Positions 9,499 through 23,058 of a stretch of DNA of 64,000 nt are shown here, piece by piece. Each line of letters starts with the position of its first letter. The stretch's first letter is position 1. The notes under the pieces were generated by a model that was given only the letters and a program-made list of their open reading frames with translations, was not told the DNA's origin and ran no database searches. Both the position numbers and the translations under genes were made by a program. Source of the stretch: Mansonella perstans (Eukaryota; Nematoda; Chromadorea; Rhabditida; Onchocercidae); NCBI GenBank assembly GCA_037074765.1, contig JBAMDO010000090.1:1-64000 (forward strand), given 5' to 3'.

Positions 9499-11263
9499 TT
9501 AATTTTCATGAAATTTTCGTCTTAACAATTAACACTTATCTTTCGAAATTTAGTTAAAAAGCATATGCCATTAAAAAAGTAGAAAAATTCCGTATTCTTC
9601 GCAATTTTGTATCAAATCTGATAACTCTCTTAATCAAATAAAATATCTTGCTGTAAATTTATGCGCCGAGAATAGAATCATGAAATTCATTTGTAGATTT
9701 CAAATGTTAAGCTTGATGCTGTCGGAGAGCCGTTCAAAGTTTTGCAACAAGATGAATTGTGATTGAATCTATTTGCAAGTTAAAGAATTTTTTTGCAAAT
9801 GATGCAAACGATGTTTTTTCCAATGTGTTCGATGTAGCAATTTTGCTTTCAACTTCATAATTCTATCTTTTTTCTTCGCTTGAAAATCGCTTCTACACAA
9901 TCCTTTGTCATCTATCTAAACGATTGCATCAAAGGCATAAAATGAAAAGCTGCACAATGAAAGACAGAATAAATGAGATATTTTATGCAGAAGTTATTTT
10001 ATGGGATGGAATGATATGAATGATACGGTAATCTATCTACATATTTCATGAGTATTGCTCTTATCGGGGGAAAAACCCACTTGCTCCATTGCGGTATCGC
10101 GCATAAATAATGCAATAAATGAAGATAGTGATGAGATAGTTCTAGCTATGGAGATAAGAATAGGTTGGAAATTTCGAAAAATGCAATAGAGAAATGTGAA
10201 GCTTATGTGTGACTTTTAAAATAAATGATTGATTTAAGATTGGGAGAACGATTAGATCGATTTCCAAATCGATTTCAGGTTAGGAGATCGATTTTCCACT
10301 ATGGAGATTGTCATGATTAAGGAAGAGATTTTTTTTATTATGTACCTAAAATGTTATTATTTAGTAAACAATCCCATTCTAAAGAACAATAAGAATTGCT
10401 ACTACTACTACTACAGTAATTGATCATAAATTAGTATGAGTTCAAAATTTATATGCTCAAATTTATTTATCTCCCATAAAAATCCAGAAAAACGGATGAA
10501 AGAGCTTAGCTATATTCTGTTCGGATTTTGCATTCAACATTGCATCTTCTTAATATCCTAATTCGACTATGGTGACTTTTTCCTGCTTCTACTAAGAGAA
10601 TAAATATTGTTTGATTTGGAATCTTTCAGACAAGATAATAAAAAAAAAAAAAAAAAAAGCTCTCATAGGAAAAGCACAAAATCCGATAAAGTTACAAAGA
10701 TAAGTGAAGCTAATTATTGTTGTCATTGTTGATAATATCAGAATCTTGCAATTAATTATATCTAAGAATATTTATTAATTGTCTTCGAGAATATAGAGCT
10801 CTGATCTCCCGAAATAGTCTAATTTGGATGAGATACTTCATCACTGATTTGATAGGCCGATGTTCATCCTTCCTACTTCATATCACTCTCTTATTGTTAA
10901 TTAAACTTTTCCAATTTGAAGATTTCCGGATTTCTGTTGCATCCGTTACAGTATCTCATCCATAGTATCCGTTCTATGACATCCACAGTATCCGTTCTAT
11001 GATATCGTCTTAATATCTCTTGCATGACTGTTACAAATTGTTACGATACTGTTGGAGTGGAATGACTGCAAATATGGAAGAACTACAGATATTAGTTGCT
11101 TCTATTCTGTTTTCCGCATTCTAAAAGGTAAATTAGAGAGAATCACTGAACATACTATGCCTACCTGGTATTTTGCCATTGGACGACATTCGACATATTT
11201 TGTTGTTTTCTTAAAAGATAAATTATCTGTTATGTTTGATAGACTTTCAACTACTATTTCTAG
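9499..11263. other. Intergenic, no gene seen
   Basis: AT-rich sequence with a poly(A) run at about 10629-10646 and an imperfect repeat around GTATCCGTTCTATGA near 10965-11001. I see no exon with paired splice sites. Confidence 0.6.
11257..11263 (+). promoter_or_regulatory. Likely trans-splice acceptor upstream of the zinc-finger gene
   Basis: TTTCTAG lies five bases before the ATG at 11268 and follows a CT-rich stretch. In nematodes this arrangement commonly marks spliced-leader addition. It favours 11268 over the in-frame upstream ATG at 11052. Confidence 0.5.
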
Positions 11264-11267
11264 AGAA

Positions 11268-14200
11268 ATGGAAAAGGTGAAAGTCTCAGAGCTATACTAC
11301 AAGAAAGCACCGCGAATAATCTCCAGAGGTCGATTATATTCTGCAAATGTTCCAGCCAAAGATGGTATATTTTCCAGTCTTTGTTATCTCAGTATGTAGT
11401 TTTTTGCAGTGAATTGTCAGATATAAGGCAATATAGCAATTTGATTCTCGAATAGAAGTAATTTCTCGAATAGAAACAAAAATAGGACATAATATTATTT
11501 ATATTAACTTGGTTTTTTTTCTTTTTTTCGGGACAAGATGGAATAAAAGATCAGGTCAGAACATCCATTCTTCTTGTATTCATTATTTTTTTTTGCTTTG
11601 AATTCATTTGAAAATTTTCAAATGTGTAAAAAGAAATTGCTATTAAATTCAAATAATTTAAATAGAATATAAGGAAATTTCTTCCAGAAAAAGGATGTGC
11701 AAAGAACGATTGTGAAGTAGATGATGAGGTTGGAGAAGGATTTGTAGTTCGAGGTGGAGTGATGATGCAAATCACTGATGTGAACAAAGAGCAATGGAAA
11801 CCGAAAAGATTCTGTATCGATGTTAATCAATCACAAATTTACCAGAATCCTGAAGCTAATTATGATGAAATATTACTGAACGATGATGAAGCTAGTTCAT
11901 CCCGTGTTACGGTTGAACTTTCTGCACTCTCTGGTGACGGACGAATGTTCCATATTTGTGACAGTCTTCCAGGTCTAAATAATATTTATTTTCTCTAATC
12001 GTTTAATAAAAATAAAGTTTGAAGTTTTAAAAGATTCTAGAAAGTTTTTTTTGCTAGATAATATGCAAGTATGTGTAACTTTACAATAGCGAAAAGCATA
12101 CAGCGAAGGTTATAGTGCTTCGACGTAATTATCGCACATTCGTTCAACTCTTAAAATTTATTACAGTGATGTATTGAATTTACTTAATCGGACTGAAATT
12201 GATGAATTGAGACAGTGAATAATTTCAGGTGTAGCAAATGAGGTGGAATCTTATCCCTGTACTTACTGTCCCAATCGTATTTTTTTGACATCATTTGGTC
12301 TGGAACGCCATACCGAATTAGAGCACAAGACATACCTTCCTAAAGTTATGGAAGAAATATCAAGGATTCACCTCGAATGGAGAAGGTATTGTCGTTATTT
12401 TATCCGTGTACAAAAGATTTGATTCATTTCCGTGACAAACTTGAAACACGTGTGTTGACCTAGGTTTTTGAATCTTCCTGCTCATCCATGTATTTTTTGG
12501 TATGCCATTCTCTTAAGAGATTGGCGATTTTGGAACTCCTGGTTGTGGTACTTTTCATTCTTATTTCACGTAGAGCGAAACTTTCACATCTTATAATTTG
12601 ATTTTTATAGATCTCCTAGTTCATATTCTTCATTTTAAGGAGAGAAGCATTTAAAGCTATAATCAAAAAACGGCGTGAGGCGTTAAGGAGGACAAGAATG
12701 TTAACGGAAGTTTTAAGACGATCGCGTAAGCATTTATTATGCGTAGACTTTTTATTGAAAGATTATTCCTGAAGATTAAAGATCACACTAAAGATATCGA
12801 ATTCTTCAGACTGACGCTTCAGACTTACTAGAAATTCAGATTTATTTTCATAAATCGGATTTTTTCGTATCTCTTTTTCTGACTCACATTTTTTAGAAAG
12901 TCAGCAGTTTGAAAATCGTCCTAATAATATACATTATACCCGTGCTTTGAGCTGTCGTATCTGTGGTCTCGGTTTCAACGCTAACTACGAATTTATGATG
13001 GATCATTTTCGTGCCCATCGCAAAAATGATGACTTAAGACGACGACTATTAACAAACTTTGGTCCTTCAGTAAGTTGTTTTCTGCATTATCCTTTGATTT
13101 TATGTAATCGCAAAACCCAGCTAATCGATTACACTGATTGCATTGTCTTAATGTCTTATTGTTTATTGCAGTACGTTGCACGTTGTACTTGCCATCAGTG
13201 TCATTTGGTCTTTGTCAATGAAAAAAATCTGATGCTACACAAGGAGTCATCACACACTAGAAAGCGAAAGTCAGTGCTGTAATTGTTAAATTTCTCTATC
13301 GGCGTATGGGAAAATTGAAAAGTATTTAAAATTCATTGCATATATAAAGCTTATTTAAATTACCTTGCACTTAATTTTGGCACTATGCATAACACTGCGA
13401 AATGACGTGGGGTAGACGGTATAAACTATTGTGGATCAGTGGAGTGATGCTAATGCTACTGAAGAGCGATTGCAAGACAGACAAGCAGTTTTGTTCTCTT
13501 CAGTCTCACTTCATAGCATCAATGCATTATTAGCCGATGACAGTTATTTTTTAAATTTCTGACTAGCAAAGCAACGAGACTGAATCTTTTGATAATTGAG
13601 GATCGAAGTTTATTTGAAATAAAATTTTATATGTGGCACTTTATTTTTTTTGTTATTAAATTCAGAAATTTTAACAACATTTTTAGTCTTTGGAAGAGAT
13701 TTTATTATTTGGATTTTTATACAGATTCTGTAAATATTTACAGAAAAATAGTTTTTTAACAACTCTTTCACATTTTTCAGATATGTATGTAAATGGTGTG
13801 GTAATATGTGCTTATCGGTGAATGAGCTGAATGAGCATAAAAAGGATATGCATGATGTGCTGTGCAATAGAGCAGAGAAATCATCCGTTAGTACGATCAG
13901 CAATCTACCAAAAAAAACTGTGAAACTTAATGTTATCGATGCTGATGATAGTTCCGCTGAAAAGCAGACGTTGTCTGGAGATGGCTTTGCAGATACTTCG
14001 GGAAATCGTGTCTCTATGCTGAATCAAAATCCATGCATGTAAGCAAATATTTTAGAGGATTCTTTTCAGGCGAAATTGAATTAACATAGCGCTATTGATT
14101 TCGTATTCATTAAAAAAGTTTCAATTTACATCATTCTGTTATTCTTTGCATATATAAATATATTTTTTGCTTCTTATTGAAAATTGTTTAATATTTTCTC

Positions 14201-15996
14201 GATATCATGTATTTCATTTAATTCAGGACGAAATGTAGTGAATGTGGTTTGAATATTATGAAGCCATCATTACTTATACGTCATATGCAACGTGTACATA
14301 ATAAGAATTGCTTCTCAGCTGTAATTGAAATGAAAGGTTCGCCCAGTATTAAAGTGGATATGGATCGAGGGAAAGTAACTTGGTGGTGTTGCAATTTTTC
14401 TTTCGAAGACAGGTTTGTTTTGTTGACGGCTACCAAAACTATTTAATATTGTTCCATTTGTTTTTTTCTTTTTTAAAAATATTTTTTAAAGAAAATTTGT
14501 GCTTATATATTTTATATAAGCATTTATTCTTAGGTATCGCCTTATCCACCATAGAAAAACTTATCATCAGACGATGCTCGAATACAGTAACGTGCAAAAT
14601 TGTTCTGTTAATACTAGAAGACAAGTTGTTACCGTACGTGATACAAAAGACGAAGGCTTCATGAGTACAGGACAAATTGTACAGTTGGCCAACCATAACG
14701 AAACCCACGATGATGAATTATACGTTTTGATAGCAGAGGATAATTCCGGTATTATTCTTTCTTCTTCAGAATTTCATTGATTTCTTGAAAATCTAAGATC
14801 GGTCAAGTGTGTTGCATGTGAGATTGTCATAAGTTAAAGTTAAAAATTCCAAATTTTCATGTATTTGGTGTCTTTTTACGTTAACAATAACAAGATATTA
14901 GTTAACAGTTCAACACAAAAATCCTGGAATGTCAGGATGTATTTTCTTGGCTTTGCTAAACAAAAAGAAAACTTTTAATGGAATTAAATCTTATCAACTA
15001 GAATTCTTTGTCATATAGTTTTGGATCTGGGGTTTTATTGAATTTTAATAGCAGTGATTTCTAGAACAAGAGGGTGAAAGTGTTTTGCAAGAAGTTCGAA
15101 CAGATGAATCTGCTCAGCAGATTGTCCTAACAGCTCGGGAATTTATGCAGTTGAGGCAGCAAGTTGGAGAAAACTTTGATGGAACTACGGTTAGTTATTG
15201 CAAGCTTCGAAACTCAGAAATGTAGTTTTATCAGAAATTTTTCATTTTAGCTATAAAGCTTGAGCAGTGCATTTTTTAGCAAATTTTTCTTGTCGATGAC
15301 GTTAGTAACACGCAGCAACCATCACCAAATTCTGGAGTGGAGCCAGCAGATGATTTCAATGCTAATCATGTGACTGATAACGATGTCCTGAATTCATTAC
15401 TTATATCAAACACGCAAATGCCGGCCACAAATAACAAATGTTATACCGGCAGACACCCAACTGAGTTAGGGTTTTCTGTAGTGAGTGTTTCCGGTCCTAT
15501 GGAAGATAAAAGATTGCAAAGTGTTTCACCTCTATCATCGGAAAGTCTAATTAACGTAGAGACCAGTTCTTCAAGTCCATCGGTACCAACCATAACATTT
15601 AATCGCAGTGTTTTGGTAGATAATGCTCTGAATTGTCATTTTCAAGTTCAAAGAAACACTCTTAATGAATCACCAGTTCCTGTAGTTCCGATTCCGCATA
15701 GTGGACAGCAGTTTGATAGTAATGTAACTGGTTCTGCCACGGTATTATGTCCTGAATTGGATGAAGTTTCAACGTCAACTCCAGAAATTTCCTCATCCAT
15801 TATTGTAATTAATAATAAAGAAACAGTTTCACCACCATCAGTTATCGATTATTGTTCTATAGAAGATTCAAAAACTGATAATTTTCTAGTAAGTCCAAAT
15901 AATAAACCAACTTGTGTCCTAGATAGCATCCCCACTTTGTTAGATTTGGATCGAAAAGATAAGTGTAACGACAGTGGCAGCGAAGGCACTGGTTAA
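11268..15996 (+). CDS. Multi-C2H2 zinc-finger nuclear protein (798 aa)
   Basis: Eleven exons close in frame: 11268-11364, 11688-11972, 12229-12385, 12640-12725, 12897-13069, 13172-13269, 13781-14038, 14227-14412, 14534-14748, 15065-15189 and 15280-15996. C2H2 fingers lie at about residues 138-160, 228-249, 273-294, 302-323 and 388-409. A sixth, at 439-458, has adjacent cysteines (WWCCNF) instead of CxxC but keeps the HHRKTYH end. A basic stretch (KKRREALRRTRM) separates fingers 1 and 2. The last exon is an S/T/P-rich, low-complexity tail of about 238 residues. This suggests a DNA- or RNA-binding nuclear regulator. Widely spaced fingers in a protein of this size recall C. elegans MEP-1, but I cannot confirm that. 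A possible AATAAA poly(A) signal lies at about 16146. It is convergent with the potassium channel. Confidence 0.88.
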
Positions 15997-17173
15997 AACA
16001 TTCTCCTTATAGCATTAGTGGACGATGCCATTTCATCTTATATCAGTCATGGTACCAAATCAACTATTACAAGTTTACGTAATTCAGCAGTCTTTTATCT
16101 TTCATCAGGTGAAGATGATAAGGTTTAATAGAACAGTATGATTTAAATAAAATTATTTTTTGTAAATTAAACCCATGGTAAAATCTATATTATTTAATGG
16201 TTCCGCCATATATTCAAAATAGCAATTAGTTTGTATTTTTGGCTGTTATTATGTATATTTTAAGGTTTGAGTTAATATTAGTTCAATCGTTCAATTTTCT
16301 CTTTAATAAATTGTGCTAAAGCATATATTCATCAGATGTATCAAGTCTTGGAACGTAAAAATCTTCATCATTTAAAATACTTCTTTAGTTGTGCATAAAA
16401 TCGTACTATGATCACTTTAAAATTAGTAGTATAGTTAAACTGTGGAATATCTGTATGGATTAGCTGTACACATCAATTGAAAATAAGTTTTTCTTATTTT
16501 GTCGTTATACTGGATTTGATGGTTATATAAAAACTAACTGTTATTTAAATTATAAAATGAATGAACTTTTCAAAATTTTACTTTGTCGCATACACTCAAA
16601 GCTTATTATGCAAAATGTATTCATGTATAGGTATTAAAGATTGATTTTTCAAGATTCTATGATTGGGAATTGCTTTTCTATTTATCCTCTTTTATTTGAG
16701 AATAGCTTGAAATAAATCCGACGCTTCTACATTTTGTCCAATTAATTTCAATTGACAAATGAAGCGAATGGCGAGTTATGTTAAACTTCATTAGCCATAT
16801 GAGAATAGTTCCAAAACGACAATTTTATGAGCAACGAGAAGAGTAAAAATATAAACAAGTGCTGGAACAATACATGGATACTACAAAAATGCAATGATGT
16901 TTTAAGGTAATTTTTAAAGTTTATCATAGATCGTTTTTCCTGCCGAAGAAATTTTGGAACGTAAATAGGATCAGATTTTTGGATTGGTGAAGTCTGAAAT
17001 GGTAGAAATAAAATTAAAAAAACTTACTGGAGTACCGATGTTTAAAATATGAATTTTATCATGAATAGCCTAATTTCCTGTTATTTAATTAGTTTTTTTA
17101 ATACGAAAATATGATGAATGTGTCAATGAAACGATGAGAAAGTACTTGACCAGAGCATTTTGTTACTTAATTG
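15997..17173. other. Convergent intergenic region
   Basis: Holds the 3' ends of the zinc-finger gene (plus) and the potassium-channel gene (minus). AT-rich, with no further exon seen. Confidence 0.6.
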
Positions 17174-20100
17174 TCATAAAGATTTGGATGACTTTTGTGA
17201 ATTTGTTTCATCTTCCTCAGCTGTTGCTCGCATTTGCGCCAGTCGTGTTTCTTGTCGATAGAAATGCTTAAAATTTGCTACCTGAAATCAAGATAAATAG
17301 GCAATTAAACTAGTTCTAGTCAAAATACCGGTGATTAGTAACATGCGAAACTTTAAAATAACAGTTTCTTTCTTAACATTGTCAAGAAAGGATTTATCCA
17401 TTCACGAGGAAATACTTACAATAATAGGTACAGGTAGAGCAAGTGTCAATACGCCAATTAATGCACACAAACCACCCACTAGCTTACCGTAAACTCCCGT
17501 CGGCGTCAAATCTCCATATCTTAAAAAAAAACTACTTTACTTAGAAACAACAAAATTTTCAAAAACATCCAATATTAAAATGAAAGTAAATATGACGCTT
17601 ATAAGCATAATACTAAGAATTGAACTTCATTTCAAATATTTGCTAACACTATAATTTTATTATTTCTTGCAAACACTTCAAAAGTTGAACAAAAAAAAGG
17701 TGGTTAAGAAAAGGAAAAATAAGAATTAATATCAAAATGCCTGTATTTATTTGTTATTTCTGAATCATTCATTAATTTCAAAAATTTCGAAAATTAAAAA
17801 TTAAGTTTTAGCGTAAAAGAATTTGGAAGACATTTATTGAAAAAATTAGAAAAGTTAGTTCTAGTAAAGTGATTTGCCAGTTCAGTTTTTAGTCAGATAC
17901 GTTGCTATTTCTTTCAGTGCAAAACAAGATGATATGCATGCTAATGATTCTCTCTTGACATCAATGACAATGTTTAATTGTGCTCTGAGAAACATTTGAG
18001 CCTTTTGTAATAAATGCCTAGGAGATAAAGCATCAGAATACTTGTAGTTTGAAAAGGTCAGCGAAGTACGGAAATTAATTCACCCTAGTTTTCAATTTTT
18101 ATTTTTATAATATCAAAAGTATTGGCTAAAAACTGAAATAATTTAAACAAACAGTTCCAGAACAATAGATGAAAAAGAAACTTGTAAATTCCTAGCACAT
18201 ATGCAATTTATCTTGAGAAATACAATTTAGCTCTAAAATTATTATTTACTGTAACCAAGTAAACAAAATAAGATTAACAGTAATTATTATAAAAGTGACT
18301 TAAAGGTTTCAGGTTATTAAGGAATTTCTTAGTGACTTGAATTAATAAGTTTGAGCACTATTTGAAAACTTCAGTAAATGACTTTTGAAAATAATTCTTA
18401 ATTGTTAAAAATCTGAATTACCAGAAATCTGAATTAGCAGAATCAACAACAAAAATGATACATGCGTCACAGAAAAATACGAAACTTACCCGACTGTAGT
18501 CATTGTAACCTGGAATAAAGTGAAATGAAAACATAAAAGTATCAAAAATTAAAGAATGATTTTTGAAGTAGCATTTCGACAGTCAAAAAACAGAATGATG
18601 ATCGTGTGGAACAATAAAACTTACCAAAACAAACCAGAAGGAAGCAGGAATTGATGTAAATTTTGTATTTGGCTCATTCTGTTCAGCGAAATAAACACCG
18701 CTGGAGAAAAGTACCAAAGCAATGACCATAAAAAAAATGAGAAGGCAAAATTCCTGTATGGATGCGCGAAATGTTTTACCAAGAATTTGCAAGCCAACTG
18801 AATGTCTGCAAATTCACTTTTCCATAAAACTATCTTCACTTTCAGCAAAGCACCAATCCTTCTTGTTCGCATTCTCTAAGCTCAGAGACACCGAAAATGG
18901 ACAAAGGTTCGCTTAATGATCATTATGTCCAGAGAATCACTCATACATTAAACATAAAATGAATGAAATGACTTCATGCTAACCTACTGAGTTTGAATAT
19001 CCTGAATACTCGTACTAGCCGTAGAACACGTAATACGGCAAATGACATTGATGATTTGGTTGAGTCAGTCCTAAAATTTACATTATTATCGCTTCGATCA
19101 AATGAAATTTCAAACTGTAATTCCCTATTTGTCAAGCATATTTACGATTAAAATTAATTGATGGTCACTTTGTAACTAAAACGATTAAATTAAATTAAGG
19201 TGGATTAAACTTACCAGATTAAATTACCAAAAAAAGGAGCAATGGCAACAAAGTCGATGATATTGAGGAGAGAGCGAAGGAAGCTCAACTTGTTCGGACA
19301 ACTTATAAATCGTAGCAATAATTCTGAAATCGCATATATTTCTATTACAGAAGAAAAGCAGCTTCAATTTAAAAGTTCTTATTTCATGAACGAAAAAAAA
19401 TTTGGGAACTCTTTTTGTGTAGAAAAGTAGTATTACGCAAAGCTCTTGGGATTTAATGCGTATGTTTAACTTCGAAGTTTAAACTTAATTTGTTTTTTGG
19501 AAAAAAGCAATTTATGCACAAATTGAGGTTCTGTTTGTCCCGAGAAAGAAATTTTCAACAATTTAGTCTTTTTTTTTTCGACAATTTAGTTTGTTGTTGT
19601 GGATGGTTTATTAAAAATTTTTTCGACAATTTAGTTTGTTGTTATAGATGGTTTATTAAAAAGAGAAATTTTTTCTTCTGATTGAATATATCGCGATCAA
19701 TATTTGATTTTTACATAAATGAATTGAAAAAGATGAGTGAAAGATATCCCTAAATAACAGAGGCTTCCGTTCTAGAAATTCAAGTCTTAAATTGATACTG
19801 TTCTAATTATCAGCAGTTATCACAACATTTGAAATATAACTGAAATGATAACCAACCAATGGTAAACCAAAGAATACAGAACAACTCAACGTAGAAAAAT
19901 GGACATGACCAGTTACGTATATCACCCGAGTTTTCTTTCATTGATGGTAGTGTTTCCAGACAGAATGATATTATTGAGCTGAAATTTAACTAAATTACTC
20001 GGAAACATGCTCAGAACTTCATTTGTTATAATGCATTTGATACGACCAAAAATAAAATTTGGAGTTAATAAAGAATTTTGAGAAAATTCTTAGAAACTTA

Positions 20101-22967
20101 TTCAAACTTCAAAAAATGCACACATGCTAATGACGAAAATAGAGTGAAGCGCAAATATGCGAGCGAATAATGAGGAATCAGGATATTCCACCAGTTCCCA
20201 TAGCTGCCGCTGAAAAATGTTTTGAGGCATCTGAATTTCTTTCGGTTTTTCATAGCCTTCACTGATCCAAAATTTCTCCAGCAGTTCTTCACCCATCTGA
20301 AAGAAATCAACATCCGAATCACTGATGCCGAAATAAACAGATGTACAGTATTAGCTTTCATCAGTTTTCATTATTTCTAATATTATCTGTAGAAATGCTG
20401 TCATACTTTACTAAAAGATCAGGTAAAATTCGATTATTTTCAACTTCTAATTGAATTAATAAATGTCTTTAATTTTCTATCATCGCAGAATGATTAAAAT
20501 CAAAATTTTTTAAAATGATAGTTCACTTCGAAAAACTTGAGCTCTTTGATAAACATATCGATCGGTACTGAATCTGGCCTTTTCACGACCCCATCACTTT
20601 GATAAATATATAGTATTGATTCAAAACTGGAAAATCACAACTGCTGTCATCAAAATACTTGTCTCATTGAAACACAATCATTGTTTGACAAAGAGCGTCA
20701 TCTGTTATTTCTATATAATACAGTAAGAAATGATTTCCAATAATCGTCTTATTTTAAAATAGGTCCAGAAAAAAAATGTTAAGTGAAAATAAAAACAAAA
20801 GAAACCTTGTTCGATGTCGATCGAAAAAATATTCTCCGTTTTTAGGATCCCAGAAACGATTTCGTTTGATTGAATTACCAAGCAATGTCAATGGATATCT
20901 AACGAAAAATAACATTAAAATTTTTGCCAAAAAATTATTATTGTTCAATTTTTCATAAAATGTCATTGGCTGTTTTGTAATAGATATTAGGCTAGCTTTT
21001 ATGTCTAATATCCAATATATAAAAGAAATATTGCAGCACTAAAAGCTCGAAAACATTCAGGAATTCAATAAGAATTGCTTAAAGAGATTTTTAAAAGAAA
21101 AAAAGATCGAATTAAATGGAATTTCGTTTCTTCCTTAAGTGCAACTGAAAAATGCTTCGTAGGACATTTTTAGGATTGCTATTTTATTTTCGTAATGTAA
21201 TTTACATTAATATATATATATATATACTTTGTTATCTTAAAATTGAAAATTCCATGAAATTTGGCGGAAGAAAAAATTCAACGAAGCATTTTTAACTATT
21301 AAATCATGCATCTATTGAAAACATGAAGAATTTATGGAATAACTGCCACTTCAAAACTATTACAAATTAAGTGTGCGAATGATGCATGTAAGCCTGTAAT
21401 CTTATTATAAATAAGTTGAAAATTTAGTTTAGCAGAAAACTTCATTAATGTGTAGACTTTTAATTACCTCTGCAATGTTGATTCATAAGTTTGAAACCTT
21501 AGACCGGAAACATTGATTGTAATTAAATTACGCTTTAATTTTTTTTCCGATGAAGTGTCATTAAAACTTATGTCGTTTAGCTGAAAATATTTATATGAAT
21601 ATTTATAAATGAAAATATTTATAAATAAGCAAATTTCAATCATCATATCCTTTGGTTGCGGTTAACAGAGCATTATGAAACTTAAGAAAAAAAAAGAGGT
21701 TAAATGAAGTCGAAAGTTATGCATGATTAAGATCAGCAGATGAGCTTATTTTACGGAATAGGAAGGCGAGCAAATAAGGCGCATTCCGTGTTAGTCTCTG
21801 ATAACCCTTTATGGATGTTTTTTTTTAAAATTGTAGTTCAAACTACCATGATGTGCATGTAGTAGTATTGTTTCAAGTTCAGAAAATCATTCAAGACTGG
21901 CCTCTTGTTCTGTGATTATCGGGAAAATAAATCCATAGTTTGGTTTTTCTTCGTTTACCTCCTTCTTTGATTTATCCATAATAGGAGACCTGCAGAGGCA
22001 ACTATATAGATTAATTGGTTGGGTAAATTAGCAACTTAGATTAAATGGAAGCATTCATTCATTAATCAGTTTTGGGAAAACTATTTTATGATTTCAAATG
22101 ATTTATATTTATCCAATTGTAGGTAAAAAATTAACGATGGCATCAAAATCATTCAAATAAACCGAACTAAATTGTGAATAATTTATTAAATTTATGCTAG
22201 CTTACAAAGCGAAACTATATGAGTGTAAATTAGTTCTTCACTCTGAAAGTTACAAAATTCTATATTTTTAAATATTCTTTACATTAAAATACAAAATGCG
22301 TATTCCAACTCATTTTCTTTAAATTTGACGAGAAGGAAATCTTCATATTTTTAATTAGGCTTCTGTGCTTCGATAATAAAAAAAAAAAAAAACAAGTTAT
22401 TGGACAGGAAAAGAGACTCTACTAATCAGCTAGTGAAACTGAAACAATTGTCAAAAAGAAATAACAACTTACAAACATACTGTTGAAAAATCAATTCAGT
22501 ATTTGATTCTCAGACGTTTTCCTCAATATTTCATTCATAGCTTTTCATTTTTAGCAAATCAAACGAAAATTTCAGTACTGAATTTTTAAACGTTGCCTGA
22601 GATTTATGAAATTCTTCAAAAATTAAAAAAGCAAATTGGTTGAATTAATTCACCATTCATCATTGAGTGACTTTTGAAGAAGAATTTTCCCACTGTAAAA
22701 ATTAGTTATGGCAAATTTTTGAACAAAAATAAATGAAATAGAAGGAGAAGGAAAAAGGAAAGGCCTTTAAATGTATGGGATCATGTATAAAAATATGAAA
22801 ATACTCATCAACTACAGCAGCTGACACAAATAATTGATATTTGAGCAAAGCTTCAAAAATGTTTTCCTCCTTCCTATATATTCTCTCAACTTAACTTGAA
22901 ACTTACATTTCCATACACATACACACACAGGACCATTGACATATCACATACACACAGACAGACACAG

Positions 22968-23058
<91 letters not shown>

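Noticed and set aside
11052..11267. Upstream in-frame extension of the zinc-finger protein from the ATG at 11052
   Set aside because: The frame is open, but a TTTCTAG acceptor directly precedes the ATG at 11268, and the upstream residues look like random AT-rich translation.
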